A DNA stretch of 27,417 bases from a bacterium (GTDB taxonomy: Bacteria; UBP14; UBA6098; 4484-93): NCBI GenBank assembly GCA_021158465.1, contig JAGGUN010000009.1:1-27417 (forward strand). Reading direction: 5' to 3'. Position 1 is the stretch's first letter. Each line of letters begins with the position of its first letter. The position numbers and the translations under genes are program-made. Shown here piece after piece: positions 1 through 6,661 of this stretch. Under the pieces are notes generated by a model. It searched no databases and was not told the origin of the DNA. It was given only the letters and a program-made list of their open reading frames with translations.

Positions 1-128
1 GATTGGACACATCCGGATACACCTATCCCATTCTGCTGGGAGTTCTACATAGCAGGCACAGGCATCGAGGAGGCAGCGGCAACGCCCGAGGGATTCGGGA
101 TAAAATCGATTAAGCCTAATCCGTTCAA
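1..128 (+). repeat. Near-identical direct repeat shared with 1636-1763 (tandem paralogues)
   Basis: Bases 1-128 match 1636-1763 with only two visible differences (48 C versus 1683 T, silent; 83 C versus 1718 T, Thr versus Met). Identity stops abruptly inside the Asn codon of PNPFN, and the sorting domains beyond it are clearly different sequences. The repeat probably extends upstream beyond the window edge. It marks a recent duplication or gene conversion between the two adjacent genes. Confidence 0.9.
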
Positions 129-357
129 CTCCAGAGCAGAAATAAAATTTGAACTCGCAAAAGAGGCAGAGGTTAGCATCACGGTCTATAATGTTCAGGG
201 TCAGAAGGTAGAAAGCCTGATGAAGGAGAAAGCTCTTGCCTCGGGTAGCCATTCTGTGGTCTGGAATGCTAATGATAGAACTCCAACGGGGATATACTTC
301 ATTAAGCTTTTTGCTGGTGCTTTCGAGGATGTTAAGAAGGTGATACTGCTGAAGTAG
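1..357 (+). CDS. C-terminal end of a secreted protein with a PNPFN-type sorting domain (5' truncated by window edge)
   Basis: The reading frame is open from base 1 and ends at TAG 355-357, giving 118 residues of a longer protein. Residues 1-38 are almost identical to residues 408-445 of the complete paralogue just downstream. PNPFNS begins at residue 39 and opens an ~80-residue domain that ends in KKVILLK, with a predicted beta-sandwich pattern (VYNVQGQKV, HSVVWNAND, PTGIYFIKL). This resembles the T9SS type A / FlgD-like C-terminal sorting domain. From family knowledge, such domains direct export across the outer membrane and are often cleaved. The passenger part lies outside the window, so the function of the whole protein cannot be stated. 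The N-terminal part visible here contains the PIPFCWEFY stretch also present in the paralogue. Confidence 0.85.
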   Translation, partial: DWTHPDTPIPFCWEFYIAGTGIEEAAATPEGFGIKSIKPNPFNSRAEIKFELAKEAEVSITVYNVQGQKVESLMKEKALASGSHSVVWNANDRTPTGIYFIKLFAGAFEDVKKVILLK

Positions 358-370
358 TGAACAACCAACA

Positions 371-393
371 GGGGAGGGGACATTCCCCTCCCC
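371..393 (+). other. Strong G+C hairpin between the two paralogous secreted-protein genes
   Basis: GGGGAGGGGA (371-380) pairs perfectly with TCCCCTCCCC (384-393) around a 3-base CAT loop. It lies 13 bases after the upstream stop codon and just before the ribosome binding site of the next gene (AAGGAG 402-407). No T-run follows on the + strand, so it is not a textbook intrinsic terminator. It could be a U-less terminator or an mRNA 3'-end stabiliser. Confidence 0.6.
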
Positions 394-414
394 TCACAAA
401 AAAGGAGATATAAA

Positions 415-1989
415 ATGAGGAAAGTGGTTATTATTCTGGCTTTTCTCCTCTGTTCTTCTCCACTTCTCCCGCTGGAGATTGAATTGATTGAACCAGAAGG
501 GCTTGGTCCAATAACCGGCGAGCGCTCTGGTGATCCGGCGATCGAACTATTCCCAGTGTTTGATGATAGCGGTCATGTCATAATGTGGATTGCTGGCATT
601 GTAACGGATAATACCACATCGGATGTATTTCAGCCGTTTACATTCAGGATTACAAGTGATGAAGAAATTGACTGGTCAACGCTGATATTTGGGGTAGTTT
701 CCCGGGGAGGCGATTTCATTTATCCTCCGGGTTCTACTCGTGATCCCTGGTGGCGCTTTTGGCTAGGCATCAGGGACATGGGGGACGAAGATGCGTTAGA
801 TACCCTGTATGCGGCAAGCGAGCTATCCTATGATTGGTGGATAGACACCTTATCAGATTCTTGCTGGGAAGTGCACATCTTTCCTGGCCCAAGGGTAAAC
901 CCGATGGGCTTTGTCCATCTGGATCACTGTAGTATGTATTCTCCTCATCAGTATTCCGATCACTATGTTGGTGACCCTGGTCCCTGTTATTATGCAGGAC
1001 CCGTATGGTTTATTACAGGTGACACTATTTCTCCTAGCCTGGGGCAGGCTTTCTATCCCATTGAGTTCTTTCTGGCTCCCCTCCCGGGGCTCATATCTCT
1101 CTGGGTCGAAGATGTATCCGGGGGAACAGCGGAGTTTTGGATGGAAGGTTTTGGGATAGACTATATTGGTCCTGTTGCATCAGATCCTTATCCATCAGAT
1201 GGCAGCCAGGTCTACGATTCTCTGTTAGAGATACGGGTTGTTGTATTGGATACTTACTCGTACGATTACTATCCATATCCCGATACAGATGGCACAGGAC
1301 CGCCCACAGAGCCTCGGTGTTACAGCTACTTTATCCCCGCTATCCCCGATAGCACCCACAGAGAATGGGGGGAATGGGTGGATTACCCATACTGTGTTCC
1401 TTGGATGGTCTACCGTTCCAAAATCGATACCACCTCCATCCGCCTGTCTGTCAATGAGAGAGAATATACCATTTCATCTCCCGGTATGCACTGGCTACAC
1501 GATTCCCTGCTCGTTCTCAATACAGGAGAAGCTGGCTTAACATTCGAGCGAGGAGAAACCGTCCGTGTCTGCCTCGAGGAGGCAACAGACAGAACATCTC
1601 TTGGTTATGGTCCCAATCATCTTGGTCGGCGCTGGGATTGGACACATCCGGATACACCTATCCCATTCTGCTGGGAGTTCTATATAGCAGGCACAGGCAT
1701 CGAGGAGGCAGCGGCAATGCCCGAGGGATTCGGGATAAAATCGATTAAGCCTAATCCGTTCAATTCATCGGTTGAGATAACTTATACTATCCCAGAAGAT
1801 GTTAGCGATAATATCGAGCTTGCAATGTTCGACATCCTCGGCAGGAGGGTTGAGAGCTTGCCAGTCGAAAAAACCAGAGGAGAGCATTCCGTCATCTGGC
1901 AACCGCGGGATGTATCGAGCGGGATGTATTTTGTCAGAATGAGAGCCAGCGGTCAGGTAGTAACCAAGAAGCTGATTTTGCTGAGGTAG
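415..1989 (+). CDS. Exported protein of unknown function with a C-terminal type A-like sorting domain
   Basis: A 524-residue protein. The ATG start is supported by AAGGAG at 402-407 and by an immediate Sec signal peptide (MRKVVIILAFLLCSS, then polar sequence after about residue 20). The middle part (~25-430) is rich in Tyr, Trp, Asp and Pro and matches no family I can name. It contains scattered Cys and Trp-rich stretches such as YDWWIDTL, and a beta-rich segment at ~330-430. PNPFNSS starts at residue 446, and the last ~79 residues form the predicted beta-sandwich sorting domain (FDILGRRVESL, SSGMYFVRM, KKLILLR). Its upstream neighbour is a paralogue with a nearly identical junction region. 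The gene ends only 10 bases from the 3' end of the convergent tRNA-Leu, leaving no room for an intergenic terminator. Extracellular or surface location is inferred; no enzymatic motif is visible. Confidence 0.85.
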   Translation: MRKVVIILAFLLCSSPLLPLEIELIEPEGLGPITGERSGDPAIELFPVFDDSGHVIMWIAGIVTDNTTSDVFQPFTFRITSDEEIDWSTLIFGVVSRGGDFIYPPGSTRDPWWRFWLGIRDMGDEDALDTLYAASELSYDWWIDTLSDSCWEVHIFPGPRVNPMGFVHLDHCSMYSPHQYSDHYVGDPGPCYYAGPVWFITGDTISPSLGQAFYPIEFFLAPLPGLISLWVEDVSGGTAEFWMEGFGIDYIGPVASDPYPSDGSQVYDSLLEIRVVVLDTYSYDYYPYPDTDGTGPPTEPRCYSYFIPAIPDSTHREWGEWVDYPYCVPWMVYRSKIDTTSIRLSVNEREYTISSPGMHWLHDSLLVLNTGEAGLTFERGETVRVCLEEATDRTSLGYGPNHLGRRWDWTHPDTPIPFCWEFYIAGTGIEEAAAMPEGFGIKSIKPNPFNSSVEITYTIPEDVSDNIELAMFDILGRRVESLPVEKTRGEHSVIWQPRDVSSGMYFVRMRASGQVVTKKLILLR

Positions 1990-1999
1990 TCATATCTTG

Positions 2000-2082
2000 T
2001 GCCCGGGGCGGGATTTGAACCCGCACAGGCTTTGCCCACATGGCCCTCAACCATGCGCGTCTGCCATTTCCGCCACCCGGGC
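2000..2082 (-). tRNA. tRNA-Leu (anticodon GAG)
   Basis: Read on the minus strand: acceptor stem GCCCGGG pairs with CCCGGGC; the D-arm has GCG/CGC flanking a loop with GG; anticodon stem CATGG/CCATG encloses loop TTGAGGG (anticodon GAG, reading CUC/CUU); a long variable arm (~14 nt) gives the type II form expected for Leu; T-arm GCGGG-TTCAAAT-CCCGC; discriminator A at 2000. CCA is not encoded (the next bases are CAAG). Its 5' base (2082) is also the last base of the secG stop codon, so it is almost certainly cut out of the glycolytic operon transcript by RNase P. A secG-tRNA-Leu(GAG) neighbourhood also occurs in Escherichia coli (secG-leuU). Confidence 0.97.
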
Positions 2083-2420
2083 TATTCCCCCTGAGGAGGT
2101 TGAGGAGGTGCCGGTTGTTCTGCTCCACCTGGAGCCATCGGCTGACCTGCCTCTTCCCTGATAACAGATTTCGCTTTCCTCCCCGGTGGACTGGCAATAT
2201 ACATATTTATTCCTATGCAGAGGAGAACGAATATTATTGCAAGCACCGTTGTAACCTTGGTCAGGAACTCCTGTGCACCTCTTCCACCGAACACAGCGCC
2301 ACCAGCAAATGAGTCTCCAAATGCTCCAGCAAGCCCCTCACCTCTACCAGATTGCATGAGAATGGAAACCACCATTGCGGCGGCTACTATGATGAAAAGT
2401 ACTACAAGAACTGTGAACAT
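2082..2420 (-). CDS. secG: Preprotein translocase subunit SecG
   Basis: A 112-residue inner-membrane protein, the accessory subunit of the SecYEG translocon. TM1 is at ~2-22 (VLVVLFIIVAAAMVVSILMQ). It is followed by the conserved cytoplasmic SGRGEGLAGAFG-type segment, then FGGRGAQEFLTKVT leading into TM2 at ~58-77. A Pro/Gln-rich C-terminal tail of ~30 residues is longer than in minimal SecG proteins. A purine-rich GAAGGGGG lies about 8 bases upstream of the ATG. It follows tpiA by 61 bases, the widest gap in the operon, and its TAG stop shares its final G with the first base of tRNA-Leu. The tpiA-secG-tRNA-Leu order is common in bacteria. Confidence 0.95.
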   Translation of the reverse strand: MFTVLVVLFIIVAAAMVVSILMQSGRGEGLAGAFGDSFAGGAVFGGRGAQEFLTKVTTVLAIIFVLLCIGINMYIASPPGRKAKSVIREEAGQPMAPGGAEQPAPPQPPQGE

Positions 2421-2482
2421 CCTTTGTTTCCCCCTTCAACAAGAATTAGTAAAATATCAAAATACCCAGTTTCTTCGTTTTG

Positions 2483-3241
2483 TCAACAAGAATGTGCTGC
2501 CTCGATAATCCGTATGAATTTTCCTGCGTCGAGGCTCGCTCCCCCGACAAGTCCACCGTCTATTTCTGGCTCAGGGAAAAGTGTTTTAGCGTTCTCCGGT
2601 TTGATGCTACCGCCATATAGGATGCGCGTCTTTTCCGCTATATCTTTTGAATATCGTTCTGTGAGGATGGTTCGGATGAGCCTGTGAACGGATACCACCT
2701 GTTCAGGTGTGGCAGTTTTTCCCGTCCCGATAGCCCAGACAGGCTCATAGGCAATAATGAGGTTATCACCGGTTAGGTGAACACGGTCAAGCGATTCGGT
2801 TAGCTGTGTTCTTATGACATCGGATGTAATGTTCTGTTCCCTCTGCTCGATTGTTTCTCCGACGCATAGGATAGGCACAAGCCCTGCATTCAGGGCGGTT
2901 TGGATTTTCTTGTTGATTAGTTGATTGTCCTCGCCGAACAGTCTTCTTCTCTCGGAGTGCCCCAGGATAACCAGTTTGCAACCGCAGGAGATAAGCATTG
3001 TTGCTGAGATCTCGCCAGTGAAGGCACCGGAGCTTTCATAGTGCACATTCTGGGCGCCAAGCAGGATCTTTGTTTCCTGGATCTCCCTGTGGACGGGAGA
3101 GAGTGATGTGAACGGTGGGCATATAGCGATATCAACATCACTGTATCTATTGAGACCTTCCTTTAGTTGGCGGACAAGCTCGACCGATTCAGGGACGGTT
3201 TTATTCATTTTCCAGTTGCCTGCTACAAGTTTTCTTCTCAT
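2483..3241 (-). CDS. tpiA: Triosephosphate isomerase
   Basis: A 252-residue TIM-barrel enzyme interconverting dihydroxyacetone phosphate and glyceraldehyde 3-phosphate in glycolysis and gluconeogenesis. All hallmark residues are present: GNWKMN with Asn9 and Lys11, the electrophilic His95 in LGHSERR, the catalytic base Glu166 in AYEPVWAIGTGK (with the flexible loop 6), YGGSIKPEN and GLVGGASL for phosphate binding. Length is typical (~250). Its ATG overlaps the pgk TGA stop as ATGA (3238-3241), implying translational coupling to pgk. It is the fourth gene of the minus-strand operon and is followed by secG. Confidence 0.98.
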   Translation of the reverse strand: MRRKLVAGNWKMNKTVPESVELVRQLKEGLNRYSDVDIAICPPFTSLSPVHREIQETKILLGAQNVHYESSGAFTGEISATMLISCGCKLVILGHSERRRLFGEDNQLINKKIQTALNAGLVPILCVGETIEQREQNITSDVIRTQLTESLDRVHLTGDNLIIAYEPVWAIGTGKTATPEQVVSVHRLIRTILTERYSKDIAEKTRILYGGSIKPENAKTLFPEPEIDGGLVGGASLDAGKFIRIIEAAHSC

Positions 3242-4419
3242 TTTTCCGGGAGGACCTCCAGTCCTGGCAGTTTTGCCCCGCCTATAAACTCCAGTGACGC
3301 TCCTCCACCCGTGGACACATGCGAAAACGATTCCTCAGAGATCCCCAGTCTGTTCATAGCTGCAAGTGTGTCCCCACCTGCAATCACAGTGAACGCACCC
3401 GTTTTCGTTCTCTCTGCTATAGCAAGCAGCACCTCTCTTGTTCCTACACTGAACTTCTCAATCTCGAACAGCCCCACCGGTCCATTCGCGAAGATGGTCT
3501 TTGCCCTCGATATCTCCGATGAGAGCATTTCGATTGTGCTTGGACCGATGTCATAGATAGCTGCATCCCTGGGCATGGAGTCCCAGTTTACGGTGATGGG
3601 TTCTGCTGTCTCGGGCTTTTCAGATGATGCCACAGAATCCACAGGCAACAGTAGTTTCTTCTCGAAGAGCTTTTCCTGCTTTATGATCTCCGATGCGAGC
3701 TCGACGGATTTCTCGTCCACCGGAGTTTTGCCCACATCTACTCCGAGAGCCCTGAAAAACGCACATGCCATCAACCCCCCGATGAAGACAGTGTCTGATT
3801 TGTCCAGCAAACTGTTTATTGCGCCGATCTTTGAGGAGACCTTTGCTCCGCCTATAATGGCGAGAAACGGATGCTCAGGCGCGGAAAGAAGATGCGACAG
3901 GTTCTTAACCTCTTCTATTAAAAGATATCCTGCTGCAGGTTGATCGAATAGCTCCGGTAATGCAACCACCGATGCATGCTTCCTGTGAACAACACCGAAC
4001 GCATCGTTGATGTAGCTATCCCCAAGCCTGGAGAGCTTCTTGGCAAACCGCTTATCGTTTCTTTCCTCACCGGGATGAAATCGGATGTTTTCTAACATGA
4101 CTATGCTCTCTTTCTTAAACCTAATCTCCCCGTCAAGGTAATCGGAGATAAATGAGACTGGATACCCGATAAGCTTCTCAAGATGGGAGGCAACGGGTGT
4201 GAGTGAAAGCTCGGAAACGATCTTCCCCTTTGGTCTCCCGATATGCGAAATAATGACCGGCATTCCACCCCTTTTTAGAACTGCCTTTATCGTTGGGAGG
4301 GATTTTCTTATTCTCGTGTCATCTGCTACCTTGCCCTCTGATAGTGGGACATTGAAATCGACCCGTAAAATAACCCTCTTGCCCGCAGGATCGAGGTCAT
4401 CAATAGTTATCTTACTCAT
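3238..4419 (-). CDS. pgk: Phosphoglycerate kinase
   Basis: A 393-residue cytoplasmic enzyme that transfers the acyl phosphate of 1,3-bisphosphoglycerate to ADP. Diagnostic segments are RVDFNVPL near the N-terminus (substrate-binding Asp and Asn), ISHIGRPKG, ENIRFHPGEERND, GGAKVSSKIG, the ATP-site ANGPVGLFE and the C-terminal GGDTLAAMNR / STGGGASLEF. I place the start at ATG 4417-4419 rather than the in-frame TTG at 4425. AGGAGA (4426-4431) sits 6 bases before the ATG but would abut the TTG. It starts 12 bases after the gap stop codon, whose TAA runs directly into the SD as TAAAGGAG. Its own stop overlaps the tpiA start. Confidence 0.97.
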   Translation of the reverse strand: MSKITIDDLDPAGKRVILRVDFNVPLSEGKVADDTRIRKSLPTIKAVLKRGGMPVIISHIGRPKGKIVSELSLTPVASHLEKLIGYPVSFISDYLDGEIRFKKESIVMLENIRFHPGEERNDKRFAKKLSRLGDSYINDAFGVVHRKHASVVALPELFDQPAAGYLLIEEVKNLSHLLSAPEHPFLAIIGGAKVSSKIGAINSLLDKSDTVFIGGLMACAFFRALGVDVGKTPVDEKSVELASEIIKQEKLFEKKLLLPVDSVASSEKPETAEPITVNWDSMPRDAAIYDIGPSTIEMLSSEISRAKTIFANGPVGLFEIEKFSVGTREVLLAIAERTKTGAFTVIAGGDTLAAMNRLGISEESFSHVSTGGGASLEFIGGAKLPGLEVLPEK

Positions 4420-4431
4420 AAGCAATCTCCT

Positions 4432-5427
4432 TTACATTTTCTTTAGCATATCGACCATTCTGCAAGAGAATCCCCACTCATTATCATACCAGGAGAATGT
4501 CTTAACGAACCTTCCATCAATGACATTCGTCAGAAGAGAATCGAATATTGATGAGTGTGGATTTCCGATAATATCAGTGGAGACGAGCGGCTCGGTGGAG
4601 TATTCGAGTATCCCTCTCATACTTCCCTCAGCAGCCCTTCTGAACGCTTCGTTCACCTCCTCAACGGTTGTTTCCTTCTTCACCTCACATACGAAGTCAA
4701 CAATGGAGCCGTCCGCTGTAGGGACGCGAATGGCAACACCATCAAGTTTTCCCTTAAGATGCGACAGGACAATTCCGACGGTCTTTGCGGCGCCTGTTGT
4801 TGTTGGTATCTGAGAGATTCCAGCAGCCCTCGCACGACGTAGATCCCTGTGAGGCAGGTCCATAAGCCGCTGGTCACTGGTGTAAGAATGAACGGTCGTC
4901 ATGAACCCATGAACTATCCCGAAATTGTCGTCGAGCACCTTTACAACCGGAGCAATACAGTTGGTAGTGCAAGAACCTATGGAAAGCACCTTGTCGTCCG
5001 GTCTGTATTCATCATCGTTGACCCCGAAAACGATGGTCGGAACATGGCTTTTCCCCCTCGCGGGCGCAGAGATTAACACCTTTTTTGCGCCAGCGAGCAA
5101 GTGTTTCTCAGCCTGCTCTCTCTCCCTGAACCTTCCTGTGCATTCTGCCACAACCTCAACTCCGAGCCTTTCCCATGGGAGTTTCTCCGGTTCCCTTTCA
5201 CAGAATACTGGAACCCTCTTGCCATTGGCAATAAGCTCGTTTCCGTTGACCTTGACATCCCCCGGAAACCTTCCGTGGATGGAGTCGTATTTGAGGAGGT
5301 GTGCGAGCGTCTCGGGGGTAGTTATGTCGTTGATTGCGACAAACTCGAGATCAGGAAAGTTAAGCCCTCTCCTGAAGACGAGCCGTCCTATCCTTCCAAA
5401 TCCGTTTATGGCAATCCTCTTTGCCAT
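4432..5427 (-). CDS. gap: Glyceraldehyde-3-phosphate dehydrogenase (NAD-type, phosphorylating)
   Basis: A 331-residue enzyme oxidising glyceraldehyde 3-phosphate to 1,3-bisphosphoglycerate. The Rossmann motif INGFGRIGR is at residues 7-15, and the Asp at ~34 (AINDI) favours NAD over NADP. The catalytic Cys153 lies in SCTTNC, with its partner His180 in TTVHSYT. The C-terminal substrate/NAD loop is WYDNEWGFS. The start is supported by AAAGGAGAGGG just upstream. It is the second gene of the operon, 11 bases after the phosphofructokinase stop codon, again with the stop fused to the SD (TAAAGGAG). Length and motifs are typical of class I bacterial GapA. Confidence 0.98.
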   Translation of the reverse strand: MAKRIAINGFGRIGRLVFRRGLNFPDLEFVAINDITTPETLAHLLKYDSIHGRFPGDVKVNGNELIANGKRVPVFCEREPEKLPWERLGVEVVAECTGRFREREQAEKHLLAGAKKVLISAPARGKSHVPTIVFGVNDDEYRPDDKVLSIGSCTTNCIAPVVKVLDDNFGIVHGFMTTVHSYTSDQRLMDLPHRDLRRARAAGISQIPTTTGAAKTVGIVLSHLKGKLDGVAIRVPTADGSIVDFVCEVKKETTVEEVNEAFRRAAEGSMRGILEYSTEPLVSTDIIGNPHSSIFDSLLTNVIDGRFVKTFSWYDNEWGFSCRMVDMLKKM

Positions 5428-5438
5428 TTCCCTCTCCT

Positions 5439-6491
5439 TTATTTTATTGGTTGGAATAGTTCTGTAAGCTCTGCCAAATCAGGTGGAACAGTTCTCGTTT
5501 CGAGTATCTCATCGGTCATCTCCACACCGACGACCTCTGTTCCACGCAGGGCTGCTATCCTCCCGTATTCACCGTTTGCCACCAGCTCCGCTGCCTTTAG
5601 TCCGTACCTTGTTCCCAGCCATCTATCGAACGCCGACGGTGTACCACCCCTCTGAAGATGCCCGAGAACAACACTCCTTGTCTCGATACCCGTCTTCTCC
5701 TCGATAGCCTTTGCCACTGCCTTGCCAATTCCGCCGAGACGAACATTCCCGAATGCGTCTTTGACTATGTCCTGAACGACGACATCCGATGTTCCGTTCT
5801 CAAGCTTCAGCCTTGCACCCTCAGATATTGCAATGATTGCATGCCGCTTGCCGCTCTCGTACTTCTTGACGAGGAGGTTGCACAACTCATCGAGATTGAA
5901 CGGTTTCTCTGGAATAAGCACAGCATCTGCTCCTGCGGCAATTCCGGACTCGAGTGTTAGCCAGCCTGCATGTCGTCCCATAATCTCAACAACTATCGTC
6001 CTTTCGTGGGAAAATGCAGTGGTCTTCAAGGAATCCAGCGACCTTGTTGCAATATTCACAGCTGTGTCAAAACCAAATGTCTTGTCAGTCAGGGCAACAT
6101 CGTTGTCTATCGTCTTCGGCACACCAACAACATTGAACCCTTCCTTGGACAGTTTGTATGCAACAGAAAGGGTATCATCCCCACCGATAGCAATGAGCGC
6201 ATCGAGGTTCAGCTTTCGTAGGTTCTCTCGTAGAAGCTCAGCCGTCTTTTTGTCCTTGTATGGGTTGGTTCTCGATGTCTTGAGGATGGTCCCGCCCAAG
6301 CTCACGATATCGAAGACATCGTCTGGTGTCAGTGGACGAGTGAGCATCTCGAGAACGCCTTTCCATCCCTTCTCGATCCCGATTGTCCTGAATCCGTATC
6401 GCTTTGCCCCAGCAATCGCTATCGCCCTTATTACTGCGTTTAACCCAGGACAATCGCCTCCTCCTGTCAATACCCCAACTCTTTTTGCCAT
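5439..6491 (-). CDS. pfp: 6-phosphofructokinase, probably diphosphate (PPi)-dependent
   Basis: A 350-residue PfkA-superfamily protein phosphorylating fructose 6-phosphate to fructose 1,6-bisphosphate; the first gene of the glycolytic operon. N-terminal TGGGDCPGLN is the phosphoryl-donor loop. GGDDT (103-107) has Asp106 where ATP enzymes have Gly (E. coli G104), and PKTIDND (125-131) has Lys126 where E. coli has Gly124. From published work on this family, Asp plus Lys at these sites is the mark of PPi-dependent enzymes, in which the reaction is reversible. The catalytic Asp129 and the MGRHAGWL substrate segment are present. I choose ATG 6489-6491; the in-frame GTG at 6497 is part of the SD itself (AAGGAGGTG, 6495-6503). 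Length (~350) fits the short bacterial/archaeal PPi group rather than the long plant-type enzymes. Confidence 0.9.
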   Translation of the reverse strand: MAKRVGVLTGGGDCPGLNAVIRAIAIAGAKRYGFRTIGIEKGWKGVLEMLTRPLTPDDVFDIVSLGGTILKTSRTNPYKDKKTAELLRENLRKLNLDALIAIGGDDTLSVAYKLSKEGFNVVGVPKTIDNDVALTDKTFGFDTAVNIATRSLDSLKTTAFSHERTIVVEIMGRHAGWLTLESGIAAGADAVLIPEKPFNLDELCNLLVKKYESGKRHAIIAISEGARLKLENGTSDVVVQDIVKDAFGNVRLGGIGKAVAKAIEEKTGIETRSVVLGHLQRGGTPSAFDRWLGTRYGLKAAELVANGEYGRIAALRGTEVVGVEMTDEILETRTVPPDLAELTELFQPIK

Positions 6492-6526
6492 ACGCACCTC
6501 CTTGAGGCAAACTTCAAAGGAGTAAA

Positions 6527-6551
6527 ATTATAAAAATAAAAGCAATGTCAA
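6527..6551 (-). promoter_or_regulatory. Possible promoter of the glycolytic operon (imperfect spacing)
   Basis: On the minus strand a perfect TTGACA (6546-6551) is followed by TATAAT (6527-6532), but only 13 bases separate them, shorter than the usual 16-18. An overlapping TAATTT gives a 15-base spacing. It lies just upstream of the pfp SD in the only gap large enough for a promoter of this operon. The exact -10 is therefore uncertain. Confidence 0.45.
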
Positions 6552-6553
6552 GA

Positions 6554-6571
6554 GGTTTTTACCCAAAAACC
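6554..6571. repeat. Inverted repeat in the divergent promoter region
   Basis: GGTTTTT (6554-6560) and AAAAACC (6565-6571) form a perfect 7-bp inverted repeat around ACCC. It lies immediately upstream of the minus-strand TTGACA and about 30 bp upstream of the plus-strand -35 box. It could be an operator serving one or both divergent promoters, or chance in an A+T-rich stretch. Confidence 0.35.
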
Positions 6572-6600
6572 ACGGGTTGAGCCAAGCAACGGTATTTTTC

Positions 6601-6629
6601 TTGACTTTCTTCTGGCTTCTGACTAAATT
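6601..6629 (+). promoter_or_regulatory. Candidate sigma70-type promoter for the 1775-residue surface protein gene
   Basis: TTGACT at 6601-6606 and TAAATT at 6624-6629 are separated by 17 bases, 33 bases before the ATG at 6662. The SD AGGGGGAG (6651-6658) precedes the start. Confidence 0.5.
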
Positions 6630-6661
6630 TTAAAAATATAAGACCAAATCAGGGGGAGACA

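Noticed and set aside
4423-4425. In-frame TTG as the pgk start
   Set aside because: It would touch the SD with no spacer; ATG 4419 has ideal spacing and the expected N-terminus.
6495-6497. In-frame GTG as the pfp start
   Set aside because: The GTG is part of the SD sequence AAGGAGGTG; ATG 6491 is correctly spaced.
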